A stretch of DNA of 64,000 nt from Leucobacter chromiireducens subsp. chromiireducens (GCF_016758255.1 NZ_QYAD01000004.1:62001-126000); one strand, 5' to 3'. Counted from the stretch's first letter, positions 1 through 9,098 are shown. Program-made: numbers and translations. Notes: a model not told the origin generated them from the letters alone.

Positions 1-1083
1 ATCGACCTCGACCACGGTAGTCAGCTGTGCGGTCTCCTGCAGCGATGCGACCGCGCGCTCCGCGATGACCTTGCGAAGGCGGCTCATCTTCTGCGTGGTG
101 CCACGCAGCTCCGAAACCTCGACCACGGGGGCAGCAGCGGTTGCAGGTGCGGGAGCCGCGGCCTGCGCAGCGGGAGCCGCGGCGAGCACGTCCTCCTTGC
201 GGATGCGACCGCCCACACCGGTGCCGGTCACCGTGCTCAGATCAACGCCACGTTCGTTCGCGAGCTTGCGCACGATCGGGGTGACGTAGTTCGCAGCAGC
301 GGCGGGAGCTGCCGCGGGGGCTGCCGGTGCAGCTGCGGGTGCGGGTGCAGGGGCAGCAGCAGGTGCCGGAGCAGCAGCAGGTGCCGGAGCAGCAGCAGGT
401 GCCGGGGCGGCGGCAGGGGCAGGAGTTGCGGGGGCCGGAGCCGCCGCGGGAGCCTCTGCGACCGGGGCCGGATCTGCCTGCACTGCGCCCGAGCCGATAC
501 GAGCGAGCGCTGCACCGACCTCGACGGTCTCGTCTTCCTGCACCAGGATCTCCTGAAGCACACCGGCGATCGGCGAGGGCACCTCGGTGTCAACCTTGTC
601 AGTCGACACCTCAAGCAGCGGCTCGTCGACCTCGACCGCATCACCAACATTCTTGAGCCAGCGCGTCACGGTACCCTCGGTGATGCTCTCGCCAAGCGAG
701 GGCAGCACAACCTCTTCACCGCCGGCCGGAGCCGCGGGCGCAGCAGGAGCCGCGGGCGCAGCGGCCGCGGGGGCCTCTGCCACGGGTGCGGCCGGAGCTG
801 CGGGCGCCTCTGCTGCCGGAGCGGCAGGTGCCGCGGGAGCGGCCGATCCGTCGCCCACGACCGCGAGAATCGCGCCAACCTCAGCGGTCTCATCCTCCTG
901 CACCAGGATCTCCTGGAGCACGCCCGCCACGGGCGAGGGGATCTCAGTGTCGACCTTGTCGGTCGAGACCTCAAGCAGGGGCTCATCGATCTCGACGGTG
1001 TCCCCGATGTTCTTCAGCCAGCGGGTCACCGTGCCCTCGGTCACGCTCTCACCCAGTGCGGGGAGGACCACCGATTCACTCAT
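1..1083 (-). CDS. sucB: 2-oxoacid dehydrogenase E2 (dihydrolipoyl acyltransferase), 3' end outside window
   Basis: This is the acyltransferase core subunit of a pyruvate or 2-oxoglutarate dehydrogenase complex; 361 codons are visible. Two nearly identical lipoyl domains lie at about residues 2-76 and 115-190, each with the lipoylated lysine in STDKVDTE. Ala/Pro-rich swivel linkers follow each domain. An E3-binding domain sits at about 275-310 ([19 protein letters not shown]), and the catalytic domain begins just before the left edge. The ATG at 1083 has an upstream GGAG. lpdA (E3) lies 41 bases upstream on the same strand, so the two are probably one operon. The symbol is less certain than the family, because E2 of PDH and of OGDH look alike here. 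Confidence 0.93.
   Translation of the reverse strand, partial: MSESVVLPALGESVTEGTVTRWLKNIGDTVEIDEPLLEVSTDKVDTEIPSPVAGVLQEILVQEDETAEVGAILAVVGDGSAAPAAPAAPAAEAPAAPAAPVAEAPAAAAPAAPAAPAAPAGGEEVVLPSLGESITEGTVTRWLKNVGDAVEVDEPLLEVSTDKVDTEVPSPIAGVLQEILVQEDETVEVGAALARIGSGAVQADPAPVAEAPAAAPAPATPAPAAAPAPAAAPAPAAAPAPAAAPAPAPAAAPAAPAAAPAAAANYVTPIVRKLANERGVDLSTVTGTGVGGRIRKEDVLAAAPAAQAAAPAPATAAAPVVEVSELRGTTQKMSRLRKVIAERAVASLQETAQLTTVVEVD
353..406. repeat. 18-bp tandem repeat, three copies, in the E2 linker
   Basis: The unit GCAGCAGCAGGTGCCGGA occurs at 353-370, 371-388 and, with a final-base change, 389-406. On the minus strand it encodes a six-residue Ala/Pro repeat of the linker between the second lipoyl domain and the E3-binding domain. 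Such repeats are expected to vary in copy number by slippage. Confidence 0.9.
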
Positions 1084-1124
1084 CGTGTATTTCTCCGTTC
1101 GTATCAGTCTGTCTATCGCCGCGC

Positions 1125-2498
1125 TTAGATTGCGTGCAGCGGCTTGCCGGCGAGCTTCAGCATCGTCTCGCCGATGGTCTCGTTCTGCGTGGGGTGGCCG
1201 TGCACAAACGGTGCAACGTCCTCCGGGTACGCCTCCCAGTTCACGATGAGCTGTGCCTCGCCCACCAGCTCGCCCACGCGGGCGCCGATCATGTGGACAC
1301 CGACGACGGGGCCATCAACCACACGAACGGCCTTCACCGAACCCGCGGTGCCGAGGATCGAGCTCTTCGCGTTCCCTGCCAGGTTGTACTCGTAGCTGGT
1401 CACGTTCTCAGCGCCGTACTTCTCCTTGGCCTTGGCCTCGGTCAGACCGACGGAGGCAATCTCCGGGTCGCAGTAGGTCACCTTGGGGATGTTCACGTCT
1501 TCAACGATGACCGGGTTCAGGCCAGCAATCTCCTCGGCAACGAAGATGCCCTGCTGGTAGCCACGGTGCGCGAGCTGCAGGCCGGGAACGATATCGCCAA
1601 CGGCGTATACGCCGGGCACGTTCGTAGCGAGCCGCTCGTTCGTCAGCACAAAGCCACGATCCATCTGGATGCCGACCTCTTCGTAGCCGAGCCCCTGCGT
1701 CGAGGGGCCACGGCCCACTGCAACGAGGAGGTAGTCAGCGGTGAGCACCGTGCCGTCTTCGAGGTTGACGGTGACGCTCGATGCGTCCTGCGTGACCGAC
1801 TGGAAACGAACTCCGAGCTTGAAGTCGATCTTGCGCTTGCGGAAGGCACGCTCGAGCTGCTTCGAGACGGACTCCTCCTCGTTCGGCACGAGATGGGGGA
1901 GACCCTCAACGATGGTCACTTCAGCCCCGAAGGAGCGCCAAACGCTTGCAAACTCGACGCCAATCACACCGCCGCCGAGGATGATGACCCGAGCGGGCAC
2001 CTCCTGGAGCTCAAGCGCGTGCTCGCTCGTGATGACACGCCCACCGATCTCAAGACCGGGAAGCGAACGCGAGTAGGAACCGGTTGCGAGCACGACGTGC
2101 TTTCCGATCACGCGATCCGCGCCAACCTGCACGGTGTTCGCGGCGACGAGCTTGCCCTCACCCTCAATGACGGTGATCTTGTTCGCCTTGAGGAGGCCCT
2201 GCAGGCCCTTGTGCTTGCCGGCGACAAGGTTCTCGCGGTAGCTGTTCACCTTTGCGATATCGATGCCTGCGACGCTCGAAAGGATGCCGTAGGTCTCGCC
2301 GTCGCGCGCCACATCCGCGACCTCCGCCGCGTGAAGCAGCGCCTTCGTCGGCACACAGCCTCGGTGCAGGCAGGTGCCGCCCAGCTTGTCTTTCTCAATA
2401 ACGGCTGCGGTGAGCCCGAGCTGCGTTGCGCGGATCGCGGTGGCGTATCCGGCGCTTCCGCCGCCCAAGACGACGATGTCAAACTGCTGATCGGCCAA
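1125..2498 (-). CDS. lpdA: Dihydrolipoyl dehydrogenase (E3)
   Basis: This FAD/NAD-dependent disulfide oxidoreductase reoxidises dihydrolipoamide in the 2-oxoacid dehydrogenase complexes. It is 457 residues from a TTG start at 2498. That start begins [20 protein letters not shown], the FAD-binding Rossmann fold, and has AGGGAGA upstream. The redox-active pair is Cys43/Cys48 in [13 protein letters not shown] second Rossmann motif ([13 protein letters not shown]) binds NAD, and the C-terminal HGHPTQNE supplies the catalytic His-Glu pair. Upstream ATG codons would add about 86 residues with no family homology. The E2 gene follows. Confidence 0.97.
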   Translation of the reverse strand: MADQQFDIVVLGGGSAGYATAIRATQLGLTAAVIEKDKLGGTCLHRGCVPTKALLHAAEVADVARDGETYGILSSVAGIDIAKVNSYRENLVAGKHKGLQGLLKANKITVIEGEGKLVAANTVQVGADRVIGKHVVLATGSYSRSLPGLEIGGRVITSEHALELQEVPARVIILGGGVIGVEFASVWRSFGAEVTIVEGLPHLVPNEEESVSKQLERAFRKRKIDFKLGVRFQSVTQDASSVTVNLEDGTVLTADYLLVAVGRGPSTQGLGYEEVGIQMDRGFVLTNERLATNVPGVYAVGDIVPGLQLAHRGYQQGIFVAEEIAGLNPVIVEDVNIPKVTYCDPEIASVGLTEAKAKEKYGAENVTSYEYNLAGNAKSSILGTAGSVKAVRVVDGPVVGVHMIGARVGELVGEAQLIVNWEAYPEDVAPFVHGHPTQNETIGETMLKLAGKPLHAI

Positions 2499-2731
2499 GT
2501 GGGATCTCCCTCGGTATGTACGCAATAGAGGCGGGTACCCGCTCGTGTGCGGGCAGTCCTTGCCCACCCTACACCCGGGACTCTGCCTTCGGCCGGGATC
2601 CCGCAGGGTCTGCGGCGGGTTCCTCCGCGATGCTTCGCACCCGGAGGGGTGGCGCACCCGGCAGCACACGGAGGGAATATCGGGTTCGCTGCTGGCGTGA
2701 TGTTTTCCACACCAGAAAACGTGGGAATTCG

Positions 2732-2737
2732 TAGGAT
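2732..2737 (+). promoter_or_regulatory. -10 box of a probable leaderless promoter (PAC2 gene)
   Basis: TAGGAT is followed by six bases and then the GTG start at 2744. This matches the TANNNT-N6/7-start pattern repeated across the window. The sequence GGATGGA also resembles a weak ribosome binding site, so leaderless initiation is an inference. Confidence 0.5.
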
Positions 2738-2743
2738 GGAAGC

Positions 2744-3685
2744 GTGACCGAATCAATCTTCTCCGCCGAGTACGCCGAGCGCCGAGCGAGCGTTCCGCGC
2801 GGTCTCCCGTTGATCATCGCCATGCAGGGCCTGAGCGACGCCGGCGGGACAGTCGCGCAACTCGAGGAGTACCTGTGGCGCAAGTACCAGCCGGAGGAGA
2901 TTCTGCGGTTCAACGCCGACATGCTCCTTGACTACCGCGCACGGCGACCGATCATCACGTTCGATGAGGACCACTTCGTCGACTACGCCCCGGAGGAGCT
3001 CAGCCTCAGCCTGGCACGCGACGAGTTTGGTGCCCCCTTCCTTCTGCTGAGCGGTTTTGAACCTGACTTCCGCTGGGACCACTTCATTGACACGGTGCTC
3101 CTGCTGGTGCATGAGTTCGAGGTGTCGATCACCGTCTGGTCGCACGCGATCCCGATGCCGGTTCCGCACACGAGGCCACTGTCGCTCACCGTGAGTGGAT
3201 CACGCGACGACCTCATTGAGGCCCGGTCCGTGTGGCGGCCGAAGACGAAGATCTCAGCATCTGCCGCGCATGTGCTTGAGTACCGTCTCCACAGCTTGGG
3301 GGAGGAGGTGGCCGGGTTTGCGCTCCTAATCCCGCACTACCTGGCGAACACCGAGTACCCCGAAGCGCTCCGAGTCGCGCTCGACAGCATCATGGCCGCC
3401 ACGGGGCTCATGCTGTCGACCGACGAGGTGCGTGAGGCGGCGCGACGCTTCGAGACTCAGCTCGATTCGCAACTCGCCGACAACGACGAATCCCTCGAGA
3501 TGGTTCGCACGCTTGAGCGTCGCTACGACGCCTACATGGAGGACCAGACCACGCGCTCACCCCTGATGAGTGAGGACGGCACGATCCCTACTGCCGACCA
3601 GATCGCCAGCGAGCTCGAACGCTTCCTTGCGGAGCAGCAGCGCACCGCGGAAGGTGACGAGGAGCCCGGAAGCGACGCGAAGTAA
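2744..3685 (+). CDS. PAC2 family protein
   Basis: A 313-residue cytoplasmic protein of the PAC2 (proteasome assembly chaperone 2-like) family, typical of actinobacteria. The family signature is visible in the N-terminal half: LPLIIAMQGLSDAGGTVAQL, then the segment around LLLSGFEPDFRWDHF, then HAIPMPVPHTRP. The C-terminal 90 residues are charged and probably helical. The molecular function in bacteria is not established. It is divergent from lpdA with a 245-base gap, and its GTG start lies six bases after a -10 box. No operon partner follows before the sigma factor gene. Confidence 0.9.
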   Translation: MTESIFSAEYAERRASVPRGLPLIIAMQGLSDAGGTVAQLEEYLWRKYQPEEILRFNADMLLDYRARRPIITFDEDHFVDYAPEELSLSLARDEFGAPFLLLSGFEPDFRWDHFIDTVLLLVHEFEVSITVWSHAIPMPVPHTRPLSLTVSGSRDDLIEARSVWRPKTKISASAAHVLEYRLHSLGEEVAGFALLIPHYLANTEYPEALRVALDSIMAATGLMLSTDEVREAARRFETQLDSQLADNDESLEMVRTLERRYDAYMEDQTTRSPLMSEDGTIPTADQIASELERFLAEQQRTAEGDEEPGSDAK

Positions 3686-3742
3686 ACCCGCGCGAGTATC
3701 CGACGCGCAGCCGCTCCTGTCAACCATGCAGGCGCTGCCGTG

Positions 3743-3748
3743 CTAAAA
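3743..3748 (+). promoter_or_regulatory. Possible -10 box upstream of rpoD
   Basis: TAAAAT is the best -10-like hexamer in the 204-base gap between the PAC2 gene and rpoD, with a poor CTGTCA about 20 bases upstream. A TTGACA at 3808-3813 has no convincing -10 partner. The exact promoter is unresolved. Confidence 0.3.
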
Positions 3749-3889
3749 TGAACCTGACCAACCCATTCAATCCGAGTCGGTTTCCTCTGCGAGGAAATCG
3801 TTCGGGCTTGACATGGGTTTTCATGCTGTGAGCACTTGTCGAGACGCCTCGACAGCACAGCGCGGCATTCGATAGAGAGAGGCGGCTGC

Positions 3890-5302
3890 GTGGCAACTGC
3901 ATCCACCCCCAAGACTCGCGCAACGACGAAGGCGGCTTCCACCGCGTCCGACGCTGATGCGATCGAGAACACCGTCGAGACAGCCCAGGAGTCGACCGCG
4001 GCGGCAACGAAGCCTGCCGCAACGAAGACTGCGGCGAAGGCGACCACCACGAAGTCGGCATCGGCCCGTTCCGAGGCCGCAAAGAAGGCCGCGGCAACAC
4101 GTGCGGCCAACAAGGCCGCAGCTGAGGCTGCCGCGGCTGGCGAAACCGAAGAGTCACCGGCCGCAAAGAAGCCGGCGGCAAAGAAGGCACCCGCGAAGAA
4201 GCCTGTCACCAAGCGGGCCGCGGCGAAGGCACTCGAGGACATCGACGTTGACGACGTTGATGACGAGTCACACGAAGCTGCTGAGGAAGAAAAGCCGGCC
4301 CCTGCGCCGACCGTTCCCCTTCCCCGTGGCGCGATCGTGCTGAAGGCGGGCGAGGAAGAGGACGTTCCGACCGTCACGACCGCGATTCCCGGCGCAACGG
4401 CCGACCCGGTGAAGGACTACCTGAAGCAGATCGGCAAGGTCGCGCTCCTCAACGCCGCTGAAGAGGTTGAGCTTGCGATGCGCATCGAGGCCGGCCTGTT
4501 CGCAGAGGAGAAGCTGGCAACCGAGAAGGGGCTTCCGAAGAAGCTTGAGCGCGAGCTCAAGTGGGTGGCACGCGATGGCCAGCGCGCCAAGAGCCACCTG
4601 CTGGGAGCGAACCTCCGCCTCGTCGTGTCGCTTGCGAAGCGCTACACGGGTCGTGGCATGCAGTTCCTGGATCTCATCCAGGAAGGCAACCTGGGCCTCA
4701 TTCGAGCGGTCGAGAAGTTCGACTACACGAAGGGCTTCAAGTTTTCCACCTACGCGACGTGGTGGATCCGCCAGGCCATCACTCGCGCAATGGCAGACCA
4801 GGCCCGCACGATCCGTATCCCCGTGCACATGGTCGAGGTCATCAACAAGCTGGCACGTGTACAGCGCCAGATGCTTCAGGACCTGGGCCGCGAGCCCACC
4901 CCCGAGGAGCTGAGCCGCGAACTCGACATGACCCCCGAGAAGGTCATCGAGGTGCAGAAGTACGGTCGCGAGCCGATCTCCCTGCACACGCCGCTGGGCG
5001 AGGATGGCGACAGCGAGTTCGGTGACCTCATCGAGGACACCGAGGCGGTTGTCCCGGCTGACGCGGTCGGCTTCACCATGCTCCAGCAGCAGCTCGAGCA
5101 GCTGCTCGATTCGCTCTCCGAGCGCGAGGCGGGCGTCATCCGGATGCGCTTCGGCCTCGGCGACGGCATGCCGAAGACGCTGGACCAGATCGGCGACACG
5201 TTCGGTGTGACGCGTGAGCGCATTCGTCAGATTGAATCGAAGACGATGGCGAAGCTTCGCCATCCCTCGCGCAGCCAGCAGCTGCGCGACTACCTCGAGT
5301 AG
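3890..5302 (+). CDS. rpoD: Principal RNA polymerase sigma factor (RpoD/HrdB/SigA type)
   Basis: The housekeeping sigma-70 factor, 470 residues from the GTG at 3890 (GAGAGAGGCGG upstream). Residues 1 to about 150 form an Ala/Lys-rich, low-complexity tail with KKPAAKK-like repeats, as in other actinobacterial HrdB proteins. Region 1.2 follows ([16 protein letters not shown]), then region 2 with the -10 recognition helix ([15 protein letters not shown]), region 3, and region 4 with [21 protein letters not shown] strong terminator follows the gene. The partner protein RbpA is encoded at 57.9-58.3 kb. An upstream in-frame ATG at 3836 is less likely, since it has no ribosome binding site. Confidence 0.97.
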   Translation: MATASTPKTRATTKAASTASDADAIENTVETAQESTAAATKPAATKTAAKATTTKSASARSEAAKKAAATRAANKAAAEAAAAGETEESPAAKKPAAKKAPAKKPVTKRAAAKALEDIDVDDVDDESHEAAEEEKPAPAPTVPLPRGAIVLKAGEEEDVPTVTTAIPGATADPVKDYLKQIGKVALLNAAEEVELAMRIEAGLFAEEKLATEKGLPKKLERELKWVARDGQRAKSHLLGANLRLVVSLAKRYTGRGMQFLDLIQEGNLGLIRAVEKFDYTKGFKFSTYATWWIRQAITRAMADQARTIRIPVHMVEVINKLARVQRQMLQDLGREPTPEELSRELDMTPEKVIEVQKYGREPISLHTPLGEDGDSEFGDLIEDTEAVVPADAVGFTMLQQQLEQLLDSLSEREAGVIRMRFGLGDGMPKTLDQIGDTFGVTRERIRQIESKTMAKLRHPSRSQQLRDYLE

Positions 5303-5332
5303 GCCGGCATTTGCCGCTTCGGCGGAGAACGC

Positions 5333-5368
5333 GAAGGGGCCCGGGAGCATTTGCTCCCGGGCCCCTTC
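5333..5368 (+). terminator. Terminator hairpin after rpoD
   Basis: A perfect 16-bp stem (5333-5348 with 5353-5368) and a four-base loop lie 30 bases after the rpoD stop. No long T-run follows. It also lies downstream of the convergent DUF7455 gene and may serve both. Confidence 0.85.
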
Positions 5369-5415
5369 TCTGTGTTGCTTGGGCCCGCTCCCGCGGTGGA
5401 AGTGGACTCGAACGC

Positions 5416-5637
5416 CTACGCGTTCAGCTTGTGGCTCTCGTCGTGCCAGACCTCCGCCATGGGGCGAAGCTTGGCCTCGTGCTTGTGGGCGTGGTGCGCG
5501 CAGAATAGCAGCTCGCTCCCGCTCAGCATGACGCGCACGTATGCCTGTGCGCCGCAGCTGTCGCAGCGGTCGAGTGCGGAGAGCGGGCGATCCGCGGCAT
5601 CGATCGTATCCGTACGACCCTGCTCGATTGTCGTCAT
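5416..5637 (-). CDS. DUF7455 family small zinc-ribbon-like protein
   Basis: A 73-residue actinobacterial protein of unknown function. The sequence has the paired motifs CDSCGAQAY and LLFCAHHAHKH, spaced like a Cys/His metal site, so zinc binding is plausible. The ATG at 5637 was chosen because GGGAGG lies seven bases upstream; a longer reading to 5670 lacks a ribosome binding site. It is convergent with rpoD, next to which it is commonly found in related genomes. Confidence 0.85.
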   Translation of the reverse strand: MTTIEQGRTDTIDAADRPLSALDRCDSCGAQAYVRVMLSGSELLFCAHHAHKHEAKLRPMAEVWHDESHKLNA

Positions 5638-5795
5638 GGCGACCTCCCGTCCATCTAGGGTTTTGTTCACGTCTATCCAAACACGTCGAGCGAGCTTTCT
5701 CGCGTTCCGAACGCTCAGGTTCGCTGACCGCGTAGCGTGCGGCGCCGCTTCAGCACTCGCCGGGGTCGCTGCACGTGGGTGTCGGTGGCGTGTCC

Positions 5796-5801
5796 TAGGG
5801 T
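5796..5801 (+). promoter_or_regulatory. -10 box of the parE promoter
   Basis: TAGGGT lies 33 bases before the parE GTG, leaving room for a leader of about 27 bases that contains the AGAAGGGG ribosome binding site at 5818-5825. No clear -35 hexamer is seen. Confidence 0.45.
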
Positions 5802-5834
5802 GGGGGAGTCAACTTACAGAAGGGGTCCTTGCAC

Positions 5835-7952
5835 GTGGCCACTGAGCGAGCATCGCAGGCGGCGGAGTCGAACTACTCCGCGCGCCATCTCACCGTCCTC
5901 GAGGGACTCGAGGCGGTCCGCAAGCGCCCCGGCATGTACATCGGCACGACCGACTCACGCGGCCTGATGCACTGCCTCTGGGAGATCATCGATAACTCTG
6001 TCGATGAGGCGCTCGCCGGTCACGGTGACGAGATCGGCATCCGCCTGCACGCTGACGGCAGCGTGACGGTCACCGACAACGGTCGCGGGATCCCGGTAGA
6101 CATCGAGCCAAAGAGTGGCCTCTCCGGTGTCGAGCTCGTCTTCACGAAGTTGCACGCGGGCGGAAAGTTCGGCGGCGGCGGCTACGCCTCCTCGGGCGGC
6201 CTGCATGGCGTGGGCGCCTCGGTTGTCAACGCACTGTCGTCACGTCTCGACGTCGAGGTCGACCGCGATGGGAAGACCTGGGCCATGTCGTTCCGCCACG
6301 GCGAACCGGGCACCTTTGCAGGTGAGGGCCCGGACAGCCCGTTCACCCCGTTTGAGAGCTCCTCTGAACTGCGCGCCGTGGGGAAAGTCAAGAAGGGCGT
6401 CACGGGAACGCGCGTTCGGTACTGGGCTGACCCTCAGATCTTCCTCGCCTCCGCCCAGTTCGAGCCCGACTCGCTCGTGGCGCGTGCCCGTCAGACCGCG
6501 TTCCTCGTCCCGGGTCTCGGCATTGAGATCACCGATGAGCGGCCCGAGTCGCTCGGGGAAGACGGTGCCGCGTCGGTGCACCGCTTCGCATACGAGGGCG
6601 GGATCTCGGAGTTCGTGGATTACCTCGCCGTTGACGCCGCGCTCACCGATACCTGGCGCGTGACTGACTCCGGCACGTTCCGGGAGACCGTGCCCGTCAT
6701 GGATGAGGCGACCGGGCACCTCGTGTCCCGCGAGGTTGAGCGCGAGTGCGAGGTGGACATTGCGCTCCGCTGGGGCACCGGTTACGACACGGAAATTCAG
6801 AGCTTCGTCAACATCATCTCGACCCCCAAGGGTGGCACGCACCTGGCCGGCTTCGAGCAGGGGCTCACGAAGTTCTTCCGCAAGCAGATTGAGCAGAACG
6901 CACGAAAACTCAAGGCGGGCAGCGATAAGCCCGAGAAGGACGACATCCTCACCGGCCTCACCGCCGTCGTGACAGTGCGCGTGCCCGAGCCACAGTTCGA
7001 GGGCCAAACGAAGGAGGTGCTCGGCACCGCGGCCGTGCGCCAGATCGTCACCCGCGCCATCGTCAAGGGACTCACGGAGCGCTACGAATCGACGAAGAAG
7101 CCGGATAAGGCGCAGACCGGCGCGCTGCTCGAGAAGATGGTCTCGGAGATGAAGGCGCGCATCGCGCTCCGTGCCCAGCGCGACACTGCACGCAGGAAGA
7201 GTTCGCTCGAGAGCTCCTCACTGCCGGCAAAACTCATCGATTGCCGCTCGAAGAACGTCGCCGAGACTGAACTCTTCATCGTGGAGGGCGACAGCGCGCT
7301 CGGCACTGCGCGTCCTGCGCGCGACAGCGAGTTCCAGGCATTGCTGCCCATTCGCGGCAAGATCCTGAATGTGCAGAAGGCGTCGGTTGCTGAGATGCTG
7401 AGCAACGCGGAATGCGGCGCGATCATCAAGGTGATCGGCGCGGGTTCCGGACGCGACTTCGACATCGAATCCGCACGGTACGGCAAGGTGATCTTGATGA
7501 GCGACGCCGACGTCGACGGCGCGCACATCCGCACGCTGCTGCTCACGCTGTTCTTCCGCTACATGCGACCGATGCTCGAGGCCGGGCGCGTGTATGCCGC
7601 GGTGCCGCCACTGCACCGCGTCATCGTGCAAAATGCGGGCCGCAAGCCCAATGACGTGATCTACACGTACAGCGAGCGCGAGCTCACCGCGCTGCTTACG
7701 GACCTCCGAAAGCGCAATAAGAAGTACCAGGAGCCGATTCAGCGCTACAAGGGCCTCGGCGAGATGGACGCAGATCAGCTGGCTGAAACGACCATGGACC
7801 GGGAGCATCGCACGCTGCGCCGGGTTCGCGTCGAGGACGCGCACGCTGCGTCTCAGGTGTTCGAGTTGCTCATGGGCAACGAGGTTGCGCCCCGCAAGGA
7901 GTTCATTATTGAGAACGCTGACGATCTCGATCGGGATCGCATCGACGCATAA
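5835..7952 (+). CDS. parE: DNA topoisomerase IV subunit B (GyrB/ParE family ATPase)
   Basis: The ATPase and TOPRIM subunit of a type IIA topoisomerase that decatenates chromosomes. It is 705 residues from the GTG at 5835, nine bases after AGAAGGGG; a TTG two codons earlier is too close to that site. The ATPase domain carries RKRPGMYIG, VDNSVDEAL-type helix residues, TDNGRGIP and GGLHGVGASVVNALS. The TOPRIM domain carries EGDSALGTARPARDSEFQAL and LMSDADVDGAHIRTLLLTLF. ParC is encoded 1.1 kb downstream on the opposite strand, with a riboswitch-controlled transporter between them. A second GyrB paralogue is the main alternative; the ParC neighbour favours topoisomerase IV. Confidence 0.92.
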   Translation: MATERASQAAESNYSARHLTVLEGLEAVRKRPGMYIGTTDSRGLMHCLWEIIDNSVDEALAGHGDEIGIRLHADGSVTVTDNGRGIPVDIEPKSGLSGVELVFTKLHAGGKFGGGGYASSGGLHGVGASVVNALSSRLDVEVDRDGKTWAMSFRHGEPGTFAGEGPDSPFTPFESSSELRAVGKVKKGVTGTRVRYWADPQIFLASAQFEPDSLVARARQTAFLVPGLGIEITDERPESLGEDGAASVHRFAYEGGISEFVDYLAVDAALTDTWRVTDSGTFRETVPVMDEATGHLVSREVERECEVDIALRWGTGYDTEIQSFVNIISTPKGGTHLAGFEQGLTKFFRKQIEQNARKLKAGSDKPEKDDILTGLTAVVTVRVPEPQFEGQTKEVLGTAAVRQIVTRAIVKGLTERYESTKKPDKAQTGALLEKMVSEMKARIALRAQRDTARRKSSLESSSLPAKLIDCRSKNVAETELFIVEGDSALGTARPARDSEFQALLPIRGKILNVQKASVAEMLSNAECGAIIKVIGAGSGRDFDIESARYGKVILMSDADVDGAHIRTLLLTLFFRYMRPMLEAGRVYAAVPPLHRVIVQNAGRKPNDVIYTYSERELTALLTDLRKRNKKYQEPIQRYKGLGEMDADQLAETTMDREHRTLRRVRVEDAHAASQVFELLMGNEVAPRKEFIIENADDLDRDRIDA

Positions 7953-8047
7953 CCCCACGCCAGGTGAACTCTGAGTGTCACACTCGGCGATCAGGTGAAC
8001 ACTCGGGGCCACCGTGCGTGCCGTCGGCCAGGTCCGCGAAGGCTCGC

Positions 8048-8053
8048 TAGGGT
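8048..8053 (+). promoter_or_regulatory. Probable -10 box for the riboswitch leader RNA
   Basis: TAGGGT would start transcription near 8060, just before the conserved aptamer motif at 8069. A second TAGGGT at 8070-8075 belongs to the aptamer itself. No good -35 hexamer is seen. Confidence 0.4.
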
Positions 8054-8065
8054 GGAGAGTGATAG

Positions 8066-8166
8066 CGCCTAGGGTTCCGGGACATCCGTCCGCCGTGGTC
8101 CGAGCGGCGCCACGCTCCGCCACCCGGCTGGGCGTCATCTGAACGGACAAAAGCCTGGAGGAACCA
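8066..8166 (+). ncRNA. ykkC-family riboswitch aptamer (guanidine-I type)
   Basis: The leader of the EamA transporter gene contains the three most conserved blocks of the ykkC/guanidine-I consensus in the right order. These are CTAGGGTTCCG at 8069-8079, GGTCCGAG at 8097-8104 with flanking complementary bases, and GGACAAAAGCC at 8145-8155 followed by TGGAGGA. Guanidine-I RNAs sense free guanidine and switch on export or degradation genes. Subtype-2 ykkC variants sense ppGpp, PRPP or nucleoside diphosphates and look very similar. The transporter context favours guanidine. The 3' end overlaps an arm that can pair with the ribosome binding site. Family assignment is strong; ligand is inferred. Confidence 0.85.
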
Positions 8167-8199
8167 CTTCGTCGCGCCCGCGGCGAAGAGAAGGTTCCC
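8157..8199 (+). promoter_or_regulatory. Riboswitch expression platform hairpin covering the ribosome binding site
   Basis: GGAGGAACC at 8157-8165 can pair with GGTTCCCCC from 8193 (one mismatch). The nested stems are CTTCG (8167-8171) with CGAAG (8184-8188) and CGC (8173-8175) with GCG (8180-8182). This hides GAGAAGG (8188-8194), the binding site seven bases before the ATG. The GGAACC arm is also complementary to GGTTCC at 8073-8078 inside the aptamer, so the two pairings could be exclusive. Confidence 0.6.
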
Positions 8200-8201
8200 C
8201 C

Positions 8202-9080
8202 ATGTCGCCCACCGCGCTCCTCCTCGTTCTCACCGCTGCGGTTTGCCACGCTGCGTGGAACATCATCGCCCACCGCGCGAGCGGTTCCGGCATGCCGTTC
8301 CTGTGGTGGGGCTCACTGGTCTCCGCACTCATCTGGGTGTGGGTCATCCCGTTCACGGGAGGAATCGGGGACGCCACCCTTGGGGGCGTGCTCCTGGGCG
8401 TGCTCGTTTCCGGAGTGCTGCACGTCGTCTACATGGTTGTGCTGCAGCGGGGATATGCCCGCGGGGACCTCTCTACGGTGTACGCAACAGCGCGCGGCAC
8501 TGGGCCCCTGCTCACCGTGCTCATCGCGGTGCTCTTCCTGGAGGAGCGGCCTGGCGGGTGGGCGCTCGGTGGCGTCGCGCTCATCATTCTCGGTGTCGTT
8601 GCCTTCGGGCTCGTGGGACGGCAGGGGCGGCGCCAGCCAGGCCTCGATCCCGCGCTCGTCTACGGGCTTCTTACTGGCGTCGCGATCGCGAGCTACACGG
8701 TGTGGGATGCCTACACGGTCACCGAGCTCGGGGTTGCACCCGTCGCGTTTATGGTCGGTTGCGCGCTCGCTGAGGTGCCGTTCTTCACCCTCGCATTGCT
8801 GCGCCGTGGCGGTGCCCGGACCGCGGCCGCGCGCCTCGCCGCGGAGTGGCGCGGCAGCTGGAAGCGGCTGCTCGCGTTCGGCGTGCTGTCACCGCTCTCC
8901 TACGTGCTCGTGCTCACCGCGATCACGCTGGCACCGGTTGCGCTCGTCGCACCGATGCGCGAGGTGAGCGTTGTGCTTGTGGGATTGTACGGCGCGTGGC
9001 GCTTCCGCGAGTCTCGCCCCGTGCTGCGCATCGCGGCGGCGCTCGTGGTGGTCGTGGGGGTCACCCTCATCGGTGGATAA
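8202..9080 (+). CDS. EamA/DMT-superfamily transporter under riboswitch control
   Basis: A 292-residue inner-membrane protein made of two EamA halves, about ten hydrophobic segments, starting MSPTALLLVLTAAVCHAAWN. The HAxWN motif at the end of helix 1 is typical of this DMT group. Members export small molecules. DMT includes the SMR guanidine exporters (Gdx), but EamA proteins are a different branch. The ykkC-type riboswitch directly upstream makes guanidine, or another riboswitch ligand, the likely substrate; this is inference. The start is fixed by GAGAAGG seven bases upstream. It is monocistronic and ends 18 bases from the convergent parC stop. Confidence 0.9.
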   Translation: MSPTALLLVLTAAVCHAAWNIIAHRASGSGMPFLWWGSLVSALIWVWVIPFTGGIGDATLGGVLLGVLVSGVLHVVYMVVLQRGYARGDLSTVYATARGTGPLLTVLIAVLFLEERPGGWALGGVALIILGVVAFGLVGRQGRRQPGLDPALVYGLLTGVAIASYTVWDAYTVTELGVAPVAFMVGCALAEVPFFTLALLRRGGARTAAARLAAEWRGSWKRLLAFGVLSPLSYVLVLTAITLAPVALVAPMREVSVVLVGLYGAWRFRESRPVLRIAAALVVVVGVTLIGG

Positions 9081-9098
9081 CCCCCACGCGACGCACGT

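Noticed and set aside
786-2528. A 580-codon plus-strand frame over lpdA and the E2 gene
   Set aside because: Antisense to two well-identified dehydrogenase-complex genes; no homology or start signal.
2704-2727. Loose inverted repeat TTTTCCAC/GTGGGAAT near the PAC2 promoter considered as an operator
   Set aside because: Arms are short and need a bulge; no support beyond chance.
3808-3813. TTGACA before rpoD considered as a -35 box
   Set aside because: No acceptable -10 hexamer occurs 16-18 bases downstream.
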